A DNA stretch of 13,269 nucleotides from NCBI GenBank assembly GCA_934589665.1, contig CAKTOJ010000041.1:1-13269 (forward strand), in the 5' to 3' direction. This DNA is from an uncultured Oscillospiraceae bacterium (GTDB lineage: Bacteria; Bacillota; Clostridia; Oscillospirales; Oscillospiraceae). The notes beneath the pieces were generated by a model. It saw nothing but the letters and a program-made list of their open reading frames with translations. It was not told the DNA's origin and did not search any database. The translations under genes were made by a program, and so were the position numbers. The stretch's first letter is position 1. Each line of letters starts with the position of its first letter. Positions 1 to 5,921 of this stretch are shown piece by piece.

Positions 1-1448
1 TCTGCATCTGCGACGAGCACAAGCCCGTGTGCGTCGCGGGCGTGATGGGCGGCGCGAACAGCGAGATCGTCGGCGACACGGCGATGGTGCTTTTTGAGAG
101 CGCGAACTTCAACGGCGTGTCCGTCCGCCGCACAGCGGCGGCACTCGGCATGCGCACGGACGCCTCCGCGCGCTACGAAAAGGGCCTTGACCCGATGAAC
201 ACGATGAAGGCCGTTCAGCGCGCCTGCGAGCTCGTTGAGCTGCTCGGCTGCGGCGAGGTCGTGGACGGTGTGATGGACGTCATCGCGCGGGATAAGGCTC
301 CCACCATCGTCAAGCTCGAGCCGGAGAAGATCAATGCGCTCCTCGGTACCGACCTGCCCGAGAGCCTGATGCGTGAAATTCTGCTCTCCCTCGGCTTCGA
401 GCTTAACGGAGACGACATCCTTGTCCCCAGCTGGCGCGGCGACGTTGAGCACTACAGCGATATCGCCGAGGAGGTAGCCCGCTTCTACGGCTACAATAAT
501 ATTCCCTGCACGCTCATGCGCGGCGAGACGCCGCGCGGCGGATTTTCGGAGCAGCAGCTCTTTGACCGTGCGTTGGGCGAAACCTGCCGCACGCTCGGCT
601 ACGACGAGATCATCACCTACTCGTTCATCAGCCCGTCGTATTACGATAAGATCCGCATGCCGGAGGATTCTCCGCTGCGCAAGTCCCTGAAGATCCTCAA
701 CCCGCTGGGCGAGGACACCTCCATCATGCGCACGACGATCCTTCCCTCCATGCTGGAGATCATTACCCGCAACTATAACTTCCGCAACAAGGCGGTCCGA
801 CTCTACGAGCTCGGCAAGATCTACCTCCCGCGTGAGGACGGTCTGGCCGACGAGCCGAAGATCCTTTCCCTCGGCGCTTATGGCGATGGTATGGACTTCT
901 TCACGCTCAAGGGCGGCATCGAGGCGGTCCTGCGTGCCTGCCGTATTCAGAATGTGCGTTTTGAGGCCTGTGCGGACAACGCGTCCTATCATCCCGGCCG
1001 CTGCGCGAAGGTGTTTGCCGGCGGTACGGAGCTGGGCGTGTTCGGCCAGATCCACCCGCTCGTCGCGGCAAACTACGGCGTGGATGCGGAAATTTACGCC
1101 GCCGAGCTGCGCTTTGACGCGCTCTACTCCGTGCGCGGCGGTATCCCTGTCTACCAGCCGCTGCCGAAGTTCCCGGCCGTCACGCGCGACATCGCCGTGG
1201 TGTGCGCGGAGGGCGTTACCGTCGGTGCGCTGGAGGAGTGCATCCGCCGCGGCGCGAAGGGCCTTCTCAAGAAGGTCGAGCTGTTCGATATCTACCGCGG
1301 CACGGGCGTCGTCCCCGGCCACAAGAGCGTGGCGTTCAGCCTGACGCTGCGCGCGGATGACCGCAGCCTCACCGGCGAGGAGGCGGACGAGGACGTCCAG
1401 AGCATCCTCGCACTGCTCGAAAACGAGCTGGGCGCAAAGCTGCGCTGA
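1..1448 (+). CDS. pheT: Phenylalanine--tRNA ligase beta subunit, C-terminal part (5' truncated by window)
   Basis: Beta chain of the cytoplasmic (PheST)2 enzyme that charges tRNA-Phe. The frame is open from base 3, giving 481 residues with no start codon; the family is usually about 790-800 residues, so roughly 60% is present. It opens inside the B3/B4 editing domain with the family motif CVAGVMGGANSE. A B5 domain follows at about fragment residues 97-170, ending in the conserved DIAEEVARFYGYNNIP. Then comes the catalytic-like core, with the LNPLGEDTSIMRTTILPSML stretch. A C-terminal FDX-ACB anticodon-binding domain begins near PVYQPLPKFPAVTRDIAVV and fills the last 95 or so residues. The GTG at 27 is internal and is not a true start. 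pheS is expected just upstream (inference). A strong hairpin terminator follows 17 nt after the stop. The identification is secure. Confidence 0.97.
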   Translation, partial: CICDEHKPVCVAGVMGGANSEIVGDTAMVLFESANFNGVSVRRTAAALGMRTDASARYEKGLDPMNTMKAVQRACELVELLGCGEVVDGVMDVIARDKAPTIVKLEPEKINALLGTDLPESLMREILLSLGFELNGDDILVPSWRGDVEHYSDIAEEVARFYGYNNIPCTLMRGETPRGGFSEQQLFDRALGETCRTLGYDEIITYSFISPSYYDKIRMPEDSPLRKSLKILNPLGEDTSIMRTTILPSMLEIITRNYNFRNKAVRLYELGKIYLPREDGLADEPKILSLGAYGDGMDFFTLKGGIEAVLRACRIQNVRFEACADNASYHPGRCAKVFAGGTELGVFGQIHPLVAANYGVDAEIYAAELRFDALYSVRGGIPVYQPLPKFPAVTRDIAVVCAEGVTVGALEECIRRGAKGLLKKVELFDIYRGTGVVPGHKSVAFSLTLRADDRSLTGEEADEDVQSILALLENELGAKLR

Positions 1449-1465
1449 AAACCGTTTGATCTACT

Positions 1466-1500
1466 AAAGGAAGCGGCGGCAAAATGCCGCTGCTTCCTTT
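1466..1500 (+). terminator. Rho-independent-type hairpin after pheT
   Basis: Two 15-nt arms (1466-1480 and 1486-1500) pair fully, with one G-U wobble, around a 5-nt AAAAT loop. The outer pairs are AAAGGAA/TTCCTTT, so the T-run on the 3' side is part of the stem and is only three bases long before GACTTC. It probably ends the pheST transcript. The short U-run makes efficiency uncertain. Confidence 0.8.
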
Positions 1501-1527
1501 GACTTCAATGCGTTAAATCACTATATT
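1499..1527 (+). promoter_or_regulatory. Promoter P1 upstream of ireB (TTGACT-N17-TATATT)
   Basis: TTGACT at 1499-1504, an exact 17-nt spacer, and TATATT at 1522-1527 match the housekeeping sigma consensus at 5 of 6 positions in each box. The -35 box begins in the last T's of the pheT terminator stem. Start-site position would be near 1534, just before a GTTACA hexamer at 1536-1541. Inferred from sequence only. Confidence 0.6.
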
Positions 1528-1556
1528 ACGGTTTTGTTACAGATATCACAATCCCC

Positions 1557-1584
1557 TTTACTTTGCGCCGCTTTGGGATATAAT
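1557..1584 (+). promoter_or_regulatory. Promoter P2 upstream of ireB (TTTACT-N16-TATAAT)
   Basis: A perfect TATAAT lies at 1579-1584, preceded by TTTACT at 1557-1562 with a 16-nt spacer. It is about 75 nt upstream of the ireB start and is the stronger of the two ireB promoter candidates by its -10 box. The leader that follows contains a small CGGGCG/CGCCCG hairpin (1618-1635) just before the ribosome binding site. Confidence 0.65.
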
Positions 1585-1658
1585 AAGCAAAAAAGGGGCC
1601 ATTCCAGTTTTTTCCGGCGGGCGCTCTGCCGCCCGGGCCGCGGAAGGAGGGATACCGG

Positions 1659-1904
1659 ATGGATGATTTTACCCGCAAGTTCAATGCCGCACAGGAAAAG
1701 GACGAAGAGATCCACCATATCCTCACGAGCGTGTATAACGCGCTTGAGGAGAAGGGCTATAATCCCATCAATCAGCTTGTGGGCTACATTCTCTCCGAGG
1801 ACCCCACCTATATCACGAACCACCGTCAGGCGCGCACGCTGATTCGCAAGCTCGATCGAGATGAGCTGCTTCAGGTTCTCCTGCGCAGCTATCTGGGCCA
1901 GTAA
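1659..1904 (+). CDS. ireB: IreB family regulatory phosphoprotein (UPF0297)
   Basis: Small cytoplasmic protein of 81 residues, full length for the family. IreB of Enterococcus faecalis is a substrate of the PASTA Ser/Thr kinase IreK and negatively affects cephalosporin resistance (established for that species). Here it shows the diagnostic core [34 protein letters not shown] followed by [11 protein letters not shown]. The start is decided by AAGGAGG at 1644-1650 with an 8-nt spacer. The N-terminal tail before the core has a single threonine (Thr5), whereas the E. faecalis protein is phosphorylated on N-terminal threonines, so phosphorylation at Thr5 is a guess. It is a single-gene unit: two promoters in front, a terminator behind. 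In many Firmicutes it sits with ruvX/yrrK, which is absent here. Confidence 0.95.
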   Translation: MDDFTRKFNAAQEKDEEIHHILTSVYNALEEKGYNPINQLVGYILSEDPTYITNHRQARTLIRKLDRDELLQVLLRSYLGQ

Positions 1905-1938
1905 AAGCCGGCCTTTCAACAAAATACGAAGCATAGGG

Positions 1939-1979
1939 AATGTCCCGGAGGTCGAAAAAAGGCTTTCGGGGCATTTTTT
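1939..1979 (+). terminator. Rho-independent terminator after ireB
   Basis: A 15-bp stem (1939-1953 with 1961-1975, several G-U pairs) closes on a 7-nt GAAAAAA loop, with T's running from 1974 to 1979. It lies 34 nt after the ireB stop and isolates ireB from the promoter at 1990. Confidence 0.85.
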
Positions 1980-1989
1980 CGGCTTACGG

Positions 1990-2018
1990 TTGACAAGGCG
2001 GGAAACGGGTGGTAAAAT
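1990..2018 (+). promoter_or_regulatory. Near-consensus promoter (TTGACA-N17-TAAAAT)
   Basis: A perfect -35 TTGACA at 1990-1995, a 17-nt spacer and TAAAAT at 2013-2018 form the strongest housekeeping promoter match in the window. It is placed 11 nt after the ireB terminator and 37 nt before the ATG of the 97-residue gene. Expected start site is near 2025, within the GTTACAAA repeats. Confidence 0.85.
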
Positions 2019-2019
2019 A

Positions 2020-2039
2020 GTTACAAATTGTTACAAAGT
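2020..2039 (+). repeat. Tandem 10-bp direct repeat at the predicted transcription start
   Basis: Two adjacent copies, GTTACAAATT (2020-2029) and GTTACAAAGT (2030-2039), differ at one position. They begin one base after the -10 box, one helical turn apart, so they could be an operator or an initially transcribed sequence that affects expression. No regulator is identified. Confidence 0.6.
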
Positions 2040-2055
2040 TAGGAGTGTTCGATCA

Positions 2056-2349
2056 ATGGCAGAAGCTACGGAAGGGCTTGTTTACCGCGGCCACCCGCTG
2101 CGCCGCGTGGATAATCTCGTCTACTACGGTTCGATGGCGGATAAATACATCATTATGATGCAGGTGCTTGACACCGAGAATGAAAAGGATCTCAAGCTGG
2201 CCAGGCGCGTGTCCATCCAGCTCCAGCTCACCGATCCCAACCTGCGCTCGCGCGACCGCGTGGTTCGCTCCACGGAGAAGGGCAGCATGGCCGAGGCGAT
2301 GGAGTTCGCCACCATCTGGCTTGAGCGTGCGCTCGGCGGCAAGATCTGA
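2056..2349 (+). CDS. Conserved-looking 97-residue protein of unknown function
   Basis: I do not recognise a named family. The ATG at 2056 is chosen because AGGAG at 2041-2045 sits 10 nt upstream and the strong promoter lies just before it; the frame stays open further upstream, but that part runs through the terminator and promoter. The protein is soluble, with no signal peptide, no membrane segment and no cysteine. Residues 8-60 look like a compact beta-rich part (YRGHPLRRVDNLVYYGSMADKY, then a hydrophobic MMQVL strand), followed by TDPNLRSRDRVVR and a C-terminal helix MAEAMEFATIWLERAL. It is the first gene of a two-gene unit; the NlpC/P60 gene begins 33 nt after its stop. Well-made start signals and GC-rich codon use like its neighbours support a real gene. 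A role linked to wall turnover is only suggested by position. Confidence 0.85.
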   Translation: MAEATEGLVYRGHPLRRVDNLVYYGSMADKYIIMMQVLDTENEKDLKLARRVSIQLQLTDPNLRSRDRVVRSTEKGSMAEAMEFATIWLERALGGKI

Positions 2350-2382
2350 TTCCCCCATTCTTGATACAGGAGATACGACGGT

Positions 2383-3324
2383 ATGACGATGAAACATTTC
2401 ACGCGACTCGCGCTCAGCGGCTGTGCCGCGGCCATGGCGCTGACGTTCAGCGCCTTTGCATACGATACCGGTGTGACGACGGACGATGGGCTGCGCCTGC
2501 GCAGCGAGCCGTCCACGAGCGCCACGATCCGCTCGATCCTCCCCAAGGGACAGTCCCTGAGTGTGCTTGAGGTGCTCGAGGACTGGTATAAGGTCGATGT
2601 CAACGGCACGGAGGGCTATGTGTTTGCTGACTTTGTCGACGTTGACCATGCCGAGGAGATTGCCGAGGAGGCCGTGGAAGAGGCCATGACCGCGCAGGAA
2701 TCCAGCGTTCAGGGCAACGCTGCGGAAGAGGAAACGGCGAAGGAAGAGGAAACTGTGCGCGGCATTGTCACCGGCGGTACGATCAATGTGCGTAAGGGTC
2801 CCTCGACCGATTACGAAAAGATCACCACCGTTCGCACCGGCAAGGCCGTTGTGATCGAGGGCAGCGAGAACGGCTGGTACAAGGTCAGCTTTGACGGCGT
2901 GACGGGCTATATTTTCGGTAAATATGTGCGTGAAGCGGCGGATGGCGTGTCCTCTGTCGGCGCGCAGGCCGCGGCTTTGGCGTATAATTATCTCGGCGTT
3001 CCCTACGTTTGGGGAGGCTCGTCCCCCAAGGGCTTTGACTGCTCCGGCCTGACGATGTATCTCTATCAGCAGTATGGCTACAGCCTGCCTCACGGCGCGA
3101 CGGCGCAGTACAACAACTCCGGCACTTATGTCGCTAAGGCGGATCTGGAGCCGGGCGATCTGGTGTTCTTCTCGCAGGGCAGCTATTCGATCGGGCACGT
3201 CGGCATCTATATCGGCAACGGCGAGTTCATCCATGCCCGCGCCAGCACCGGCCGCGTGCAGATCGACCGTCTTGACGCGTCCTATTACATGCGTCATTAC
3301 GTCGGCGCGAAGCGGATCGGCTGA
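2383..3324 (+). CDS. Secreted SH3-SH3-NlpC/P60 peptidoglycan hydrolase
   Basis: A 313-residue exported cysteine peptidase, expected to cut peptide bonds in the peptidoglycan stem, as NlpC/P60 endopeptidases do. A signal peptide covers residues 1-26, with cleavage likely after AFA. A first bacterial SH3 domain (about 27-86: LRLRSEPSTSATIRSILPKG, ending GYVFADFV) is followed by a very acidic linker (about 88-125, rich in Glu). A second SH3 domain follows (about 127-184: INVRKGPSTDYEKI, ending GYIFGKYV), then the NlpC/P60 domain (192-313). Catalytic residues are visible: Cys220 in FDCSG, His272 in GHVGIYIG and a third polar residue His284 in FIHARA. The start at 2383 is set by AGGAGA at 2368-2373 with a 9-nt spacer. 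It follows the 97-residue gene with no terminator between them, and a strong terminator comes after it. Substrate bond not determined. Confidence 0.95.
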   Translation: MTMKHFTRLALSGCAAAMALTFSAFAYDTGVTTDDGLRLRSEPSTSATIRSILPKGQSLSVLEVLEDWYKVDVNGTEGYVFADFVDVDHAEEIAEEAVEEAMTAQESSVQGNAAEEETAKEEETVRGIVTGGTINVRKGPSTDYEKITTVRTGKAVVIEGSENGWYKVSFDGVTGYIFGKYVREAADGVSSVGAQAAALAYNYLGVPYVWGGSSPKGFDCSGLTMYLYQQYGYSLPHGATAQYNNSGTYVAKADLEPGDLVFFSQGSYSIGHVGIYIGNGEFIHARASTGRVQIDRLDASYYMRHYVGAKRIG

Positions 3325-3347
3325 ACGGCCCGCAGAACCTGATACAT

Positions 3348-3387
3348 AAAAGCATCCCCGGCGCGCCGCGCCGGGGATGCTTTTTTT
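3348..3387. terminator. Long perfect-stem terminator between two convergent genes
   Basis: The arms 3348-3365 and 3367-3384 are exactly complementary over 18 nt, with a nominal 1-nt loop that in practice opens to 3-5 nt. Seven T's (3381-3387) follow on the plus strand and four A's precede it (U's for the minus strand). It therefore ends the NlpC/P60 transcript efficiently and probably also the deacetylase transcript. The T-run touches the deacetylase stop codon at 3387-3389. Confidence 0.93.
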
Positions 3388-4205
3388 CATTCGCTCTTTG
3401 TGCACTGCCGGCCTGTGTGGTCGATGTAGGTTTCACAGTTTGTCAGCAGCAGCTTCGAGACAGGGACGAGCTCATAGCCCTTACCGAGCAGATCGTCAAG
3501 GATGGCCGGCAGCGCTTCGGGGGTGTGCTCGCCCGCGTTGTGGAAGAGTATGATGGAGCCGTTCTGCACCTTGCCCGTTACGCGCTTTGTGATTTCGGAC
3601 GCTGAGATCCCCTTCCAGTCAAGAGAATCCACATCCCACTGGATCGGCTCCATGCCCATGGAGCGGATGGCGGAGATCACATGGTCGTCGTACTCGCCGA
3701 ACGGGCAGCGGATGAGCGTCGGGCGGACGCCGGTGAGCGCTTCGATCTTATCATTGCAGGTATTGACGTCGGCAATAATCTGTTCGGCCGTGAGGGCGTT
3801 GAAGTGGTCGTGCGCGTTGGAGTGGTTCATCAGCTCATTGCCGCTCTCCACAATGGCTTTGGCTTGCTCTGGATATTGGTCGGCCCAGTTTCCGACGACA
3901 AAAAACGTGCACGTTACGCCGTAATCCGCAAGTACATCAAGGATCTTCTGCGTGTTGTCCGCGCCCCATGCGGCGTCGAACGAGATGCTGCAAACCTTTT
4001 GATCGCGCTCAACGCAGTAGATCGGAAGCTGCCGCGCGGCGGCGGAGGCCCGCACTGCGGCGGGGGCATTGACTGCTGTAAAGATGGCGGCTGCCGCCAG
4101 CACTGCTGCACCGAGGGTCAGCGTCCTTTTGCGCAGCACCAGAAAGCGCGGCCTTGCCGCCTCCCGCTTCCCGCGTGTTTTTCTGAGACCAAAGTGAAAA
4201 AACAT
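3387..4205 (-). CDS. Membrane-anchored polysaccharide deacetylase, NodB fold, PdaB-like
   Basis: A 272-residue protein. The start is taken at 4205 because GGGGAGG (4214-4220) lies 8 nt upstream; ATGs at 4211 and 4241 are in frame but badly spaced or lack a site. A long basic N-terminus precedes one hydrophobic segment (about 29-50), so the enzyme should face outwards, anchored or as an uncleaved signal. The NodB domain covers about 70-250. Motif 1 is SISFDAAWG with Asp77 but no second Asp; motif 2 is NHSNAH, giving His128 and His132; motif 3 is RCPFGEY; then QWDVDSLDW and ILFHN (His222). This SFDxxWG pattern resembles PdaB-type proteins of Bacillus and Clostridia rather than the classical TFDDG enzymes. 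Likely substrate is peptidoglycan amino sugars, but activity is uncertain because of motif 1. It lies downstream of the tRNA-Leu terminator; no clear promoter of its own is seen. Confidence 0.9.
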   Translation of the reverse strand: MFFHFGLRKTRGKREAARPRFLVLRKRTLTLGAAVLAAAAIFTAVNAPAAVRASAAARQLPIYCVERDQKVCSISFDAAWGADNTQKILDVLADYGVTCTFFVVGNWADQYPEQAKAIVESGNELMNHSNAHDHFNALTAEQIIADVNTCNDKIEALTGVRPTLIRCPFGEYDDHVISAIRSMGMEPIQWDVDSLDWKGISASEITKRVTGKVQNGSIILFHNAGEHTPEALPAILDDLLGKGYELVPVSKLLLTNCETYIDHTGRQCTKSE

Positions 4206-4280
4206 CCGCATATCCTCCCCAACTCTGTTTTGGTAGAGCATATGCGCGCCGGCGGTCGTTCATGCCGGAGGCGGCAGGTC

Positions 4281-4317
4281 AAAAAAGGAACACTGCCCGA
4301 CAGGGCAGTGTTCCTTT
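4281..4317 (-). terminator. Terminator of the tRNA-Leu gene
   Basis: On the minus strand a perfect 15-bp stem (4303-4317 with 4284-4298) closes on a 4-nt loop and ends in a run of six T's (4286-4281). It starts two bases after the encoded CCA, so the tRNA transcript is very compact and little read-through into the deacetylase is expected. Confidence 0.92.
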
Positions 4318-4318
4318 C

Positions 4319-4404
4319 TGGTGCCGGTGGTGGGACTCGAACCCACACGGTGTCGCCACCAACGGATTTTGAGTCCGTCACGTCTACCATTCCATCACAC
4401 CGGC
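4319..4404 (-). tRNA. tRNA-Leu (anticodon CAA), CCA encoded
   Basis: Reading the minus strand from 4404, the acceptor stem GCCGGTG pairs with CACCGGC, followed by discriminator A and an encoded CCA (4321-4319). The anticodon arm is ACGGA/TCCGT with loop CTCAAAA, giving anticodon CAA at 4371-4369, which reads UUG. A long variable arm with a GGTG/CACC stem marks it as a class II tRNA, consistent with leucine. The T arm is GTGGG-TTCGAGT-CCCAC. The gene is 86 nt including CCA and is a single-gene unit with its own promoter and terminator. Confidence 0.97.
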
Positions 4405-4426
4405 AGGATGCTGGAAAGCAGAACCT

Positions 4427-4455
4427 ATTATAGAGGACGCCGGCAGCTTTTGCAA
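4427..4455 (-). promoter_or_regulatory. Promoter of tRNA-Leu (TTGCAA-N17-TATAAT)
   Basis: On the minus strand TTGCAA (4455-4450), a 17-nt spacer and a perfect TATAAT (4432-4427) place the start site near 4420, about 16 nt before the mature tRNA 5' end. The box quality and position are typical of a stable RNA promoter. Confidence 0.85.
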
Positions 4456-4467
4456 GATAAATTTTAC

Positions 4468-4487
4468 GAAAAGGGACTACCCTTTTC
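4468..4487. repeat. 8-bp inverted repeat between divergent transcription units
   Basis: GAAAAGGG (4468-4475) and CCCTTTTC (4480-4487) are perfect complements around ACTA. The element lies between the tRNA-Leu promoter and the lipoprotein gene, a place where a dimeric regulator could bind. A small hairpin in RNA is the alternative. No regulator is known. Confidence 0.45.
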
Positions 4488-4490
4488 CTG

Positions 4491-4520
4491 CGACTTGTGC
4501 TATGCTGATATACGTATAAG
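4491..4520 (+). promoter_or_regulatory. Weak promoter candidate for the lipoprotein/two-component operon
   Basis: Two -10-like boxes are seen: TATGCT at 4501-4506 with an extended TGc in front, and TATAAG at 4515-4520. Neither has a convincing -35 hexamer at 16-18 nt, so the promoter may need an activator, perhaps the response regulator of the same operon (inference). The region starts directly downstream of the inverted repeat at 4468-4487. Confidence 0.3.
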
Positions 4521-4559
4521 TAGGGCTGTGCCGAAAGGGCGAAGGGGGCTGTGAACAGA

Positions 4560-5903
4560 ATGAAACGATGCGGGATCAGGGGCTGGACAGCGGCGCTTGC
4601 GCTGGGAACCTGCCTGCTGCTTACCGGCTGCTCGCTCTCGGTATCGTCTGAGCAGCTTTACGCGCTGCCAAAGCTTCCGGCAGAGTACGAATCGCTTGAG
4701 GAACAGATCAACATTCTGCTTGACGACGGTGCGGAGCATGCGGCTCCCGCCTCCGGCAGCAACCTTCAAAGCGTGCAGATGGTTGATTTGGACGGCGACG
4801 GCGTGGAAGAGGCCGTGGCGTTCTTCCGCAAGGCGGACGATCAGAAGCCGATGAAGATATACTTCTTCAAATCCGACGGCGACCGCTATACGCAGATGGC
4901 GCTCATCGAGGGAACGGCCAGCTCGATCTACTCCATTGCCTATGAGGACCTCGACGGCGATAGCCGGCGCGAGATCCTGGTCGGCTTTAAAAGCGGCACA
5001 GAGGTGCAGGTGCTTGCCGTCTATGCCCTGCGGGGTGCTGAACCGCTCAATCTGCTCACGACGGCCTATCTGCGCTATGCCGTGAGCGATCTTGACAGCG
5101 ACGGGCGGCAGGAGCTGACGGTGTTCTACGGCGGTGAGGAGAACCGCTGCATGGCGGACTGCTACGTCTGGAATCAGACGGAGCTTTCGCGCCGCTCCTC
5201 GCTTTCCCTGTCATTTTCGGCAGGGGAGCTCTCCCGTGTGAGCGCGGGCACGCTCGCCGGCGGAGAAACGGCGTTGTACGTTACCGGCGTGGCAGCAGAC
5301 AACAGCGTGGCGGAGTACAATATTCTGACCATCAGCAACGGCGTGCTGCGCAGCATTGTGCCGGATATGGCTTCAACGAACGGAGGGGCCTTCCGCTTCC
5401 TCTCGCTCTATCCTGTGGATATCAACGGCAGCGGCGTGACGGAGGTTCCGGAGCCGTCACCCTTCCCGGCGCTTGATGAGGAGAGCGAGGTATACTACCG
5501 TATTTTCTGGCGGGATTACGATGTGACCGGTGCGTCGGAAGTCGTCACCCGCACGTTCCACAATATGGTGGACGGCTGGAGCCTTGTGCTGCCAGAGGCG
5601 TGGGAGAACACGGTCACGCTTACGCGCCGGAGTCTGCCGGAGGAAAACGTTGTGGTATTCTATCAGCGCCCCGATGGCGTTGGCATACCGGAGCCGTTCC
5701 TTGCGATTTATGCCATCACGAGCGATGCGAGAGAGCATGATGCCGCGCGCGACGGACGCTTTGTGCTTGCGCGTCAGGTGGACACGGTTTACGCCGCCGA
5801 ATTTCTGGCGCCTGAGAGCGAGCTGCCGCCCGGCGCGGACGAGGACAGCCTGCGCGCTGGCTTCAGCCTGATCGTCGCAGAATGGACGACGGGCGATAAC
5901 TGA
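4560..5903 (+). CDS. Lipoprotein with DxDxDG (FG-GAP/VCBS-like) motifs
   Basis: A predicted 447-residue lipoprotein. The ATG at 4560 is preferred, as AAGGGGG (4542-4548) is 11 nt upstream; the in-frame GTG at 4551 is only 2 nt from it. The signal peptide ends in the lipobox LLTGC, with lipidation at Cys24. Four acidic motifs of the calcium-loop type occur: DLDGDGVEE (76-84), DLDGDSRRE (130-138), DLDSDGRQE (177-185) and a weaker DINGSGVTE (287-295). The first three are 47-54 residues apart, each followed by a beta strand, like blades of an FG-GAP/VCBS beta-propeller. Residues 310-440 form a separate C-terminal part with no motif I recognise. The response regulator gene starts 18 nt after its stop, so the protein is probably co-expressed with the two-component system and may be its sensory partner or target. 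That role is inferred from position. Calcium binding is likely but unproved. Confidence 0.88.
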   Translation: MKRCGIRGWTAALALGTCLLLTGCSLSVSSEQLYALPKLPAEYESLEEQINILLDDGAEHAAPASGSNLQSVQMVDLDGDGVEEAVAFFRKADDQKPMKIYFFKSDGDRYTQMALIEGTASSIYSIAYEDLDGDSRREILVGFKSGTEVQVLAVYALRGAEPLNLLTTAYLRYAVSDLDSDGRQELTVFYGGEENRCMADCYVWNQTELSRRSSLSLSFSAGELSRVSAGTLAGGETALYVTGVAADNSVAEYNILTISNGVLRSIVPDMASTNGGAFRFLSLYPVDINGSGVTEVPEPSPFPALDEESEVYYRIFWRDYDVTGASEVVTRTFHNMVDGWSLVLPEAWENTVTLTRRSLPEENVVVFYQRPDGVGIPEPFLAIYAITSDAREHDAARDGRFVLARQVDTVYAAEFLAPESELPPGADEDSLRAGFSLIVAEWTTGDN

Positions 5904-5921
5904 GAAAGGAAACAGCAGACA

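Noticed and set aside
1861..2055. Upstream extension of the 97-residue gene to a possible 162-residue protein
   Set aside because: The extension overlaps the ireB end and runs through a terminator and a promoter. The ATG at 2056 has a well-spaced AGGAG.
2053..3405. A 450-codon open frame on the minus strand opposite the NlpC/P60 gene and the 97-residue gene
   Set aside because: It runs through the terminator at 3348-3387 and opposes two well-supported genes. The composition is typical of antisense frames.
4238..4262. CATATGCT with GCATGA upstream on the minus strand as a sporulation-type promoter for the deacetylase
   Set aside because: Only a loose resemblance to sigma-E/G boxes with an unusual spacer; nothing else in the window shows sporulation control, so I do not call it.
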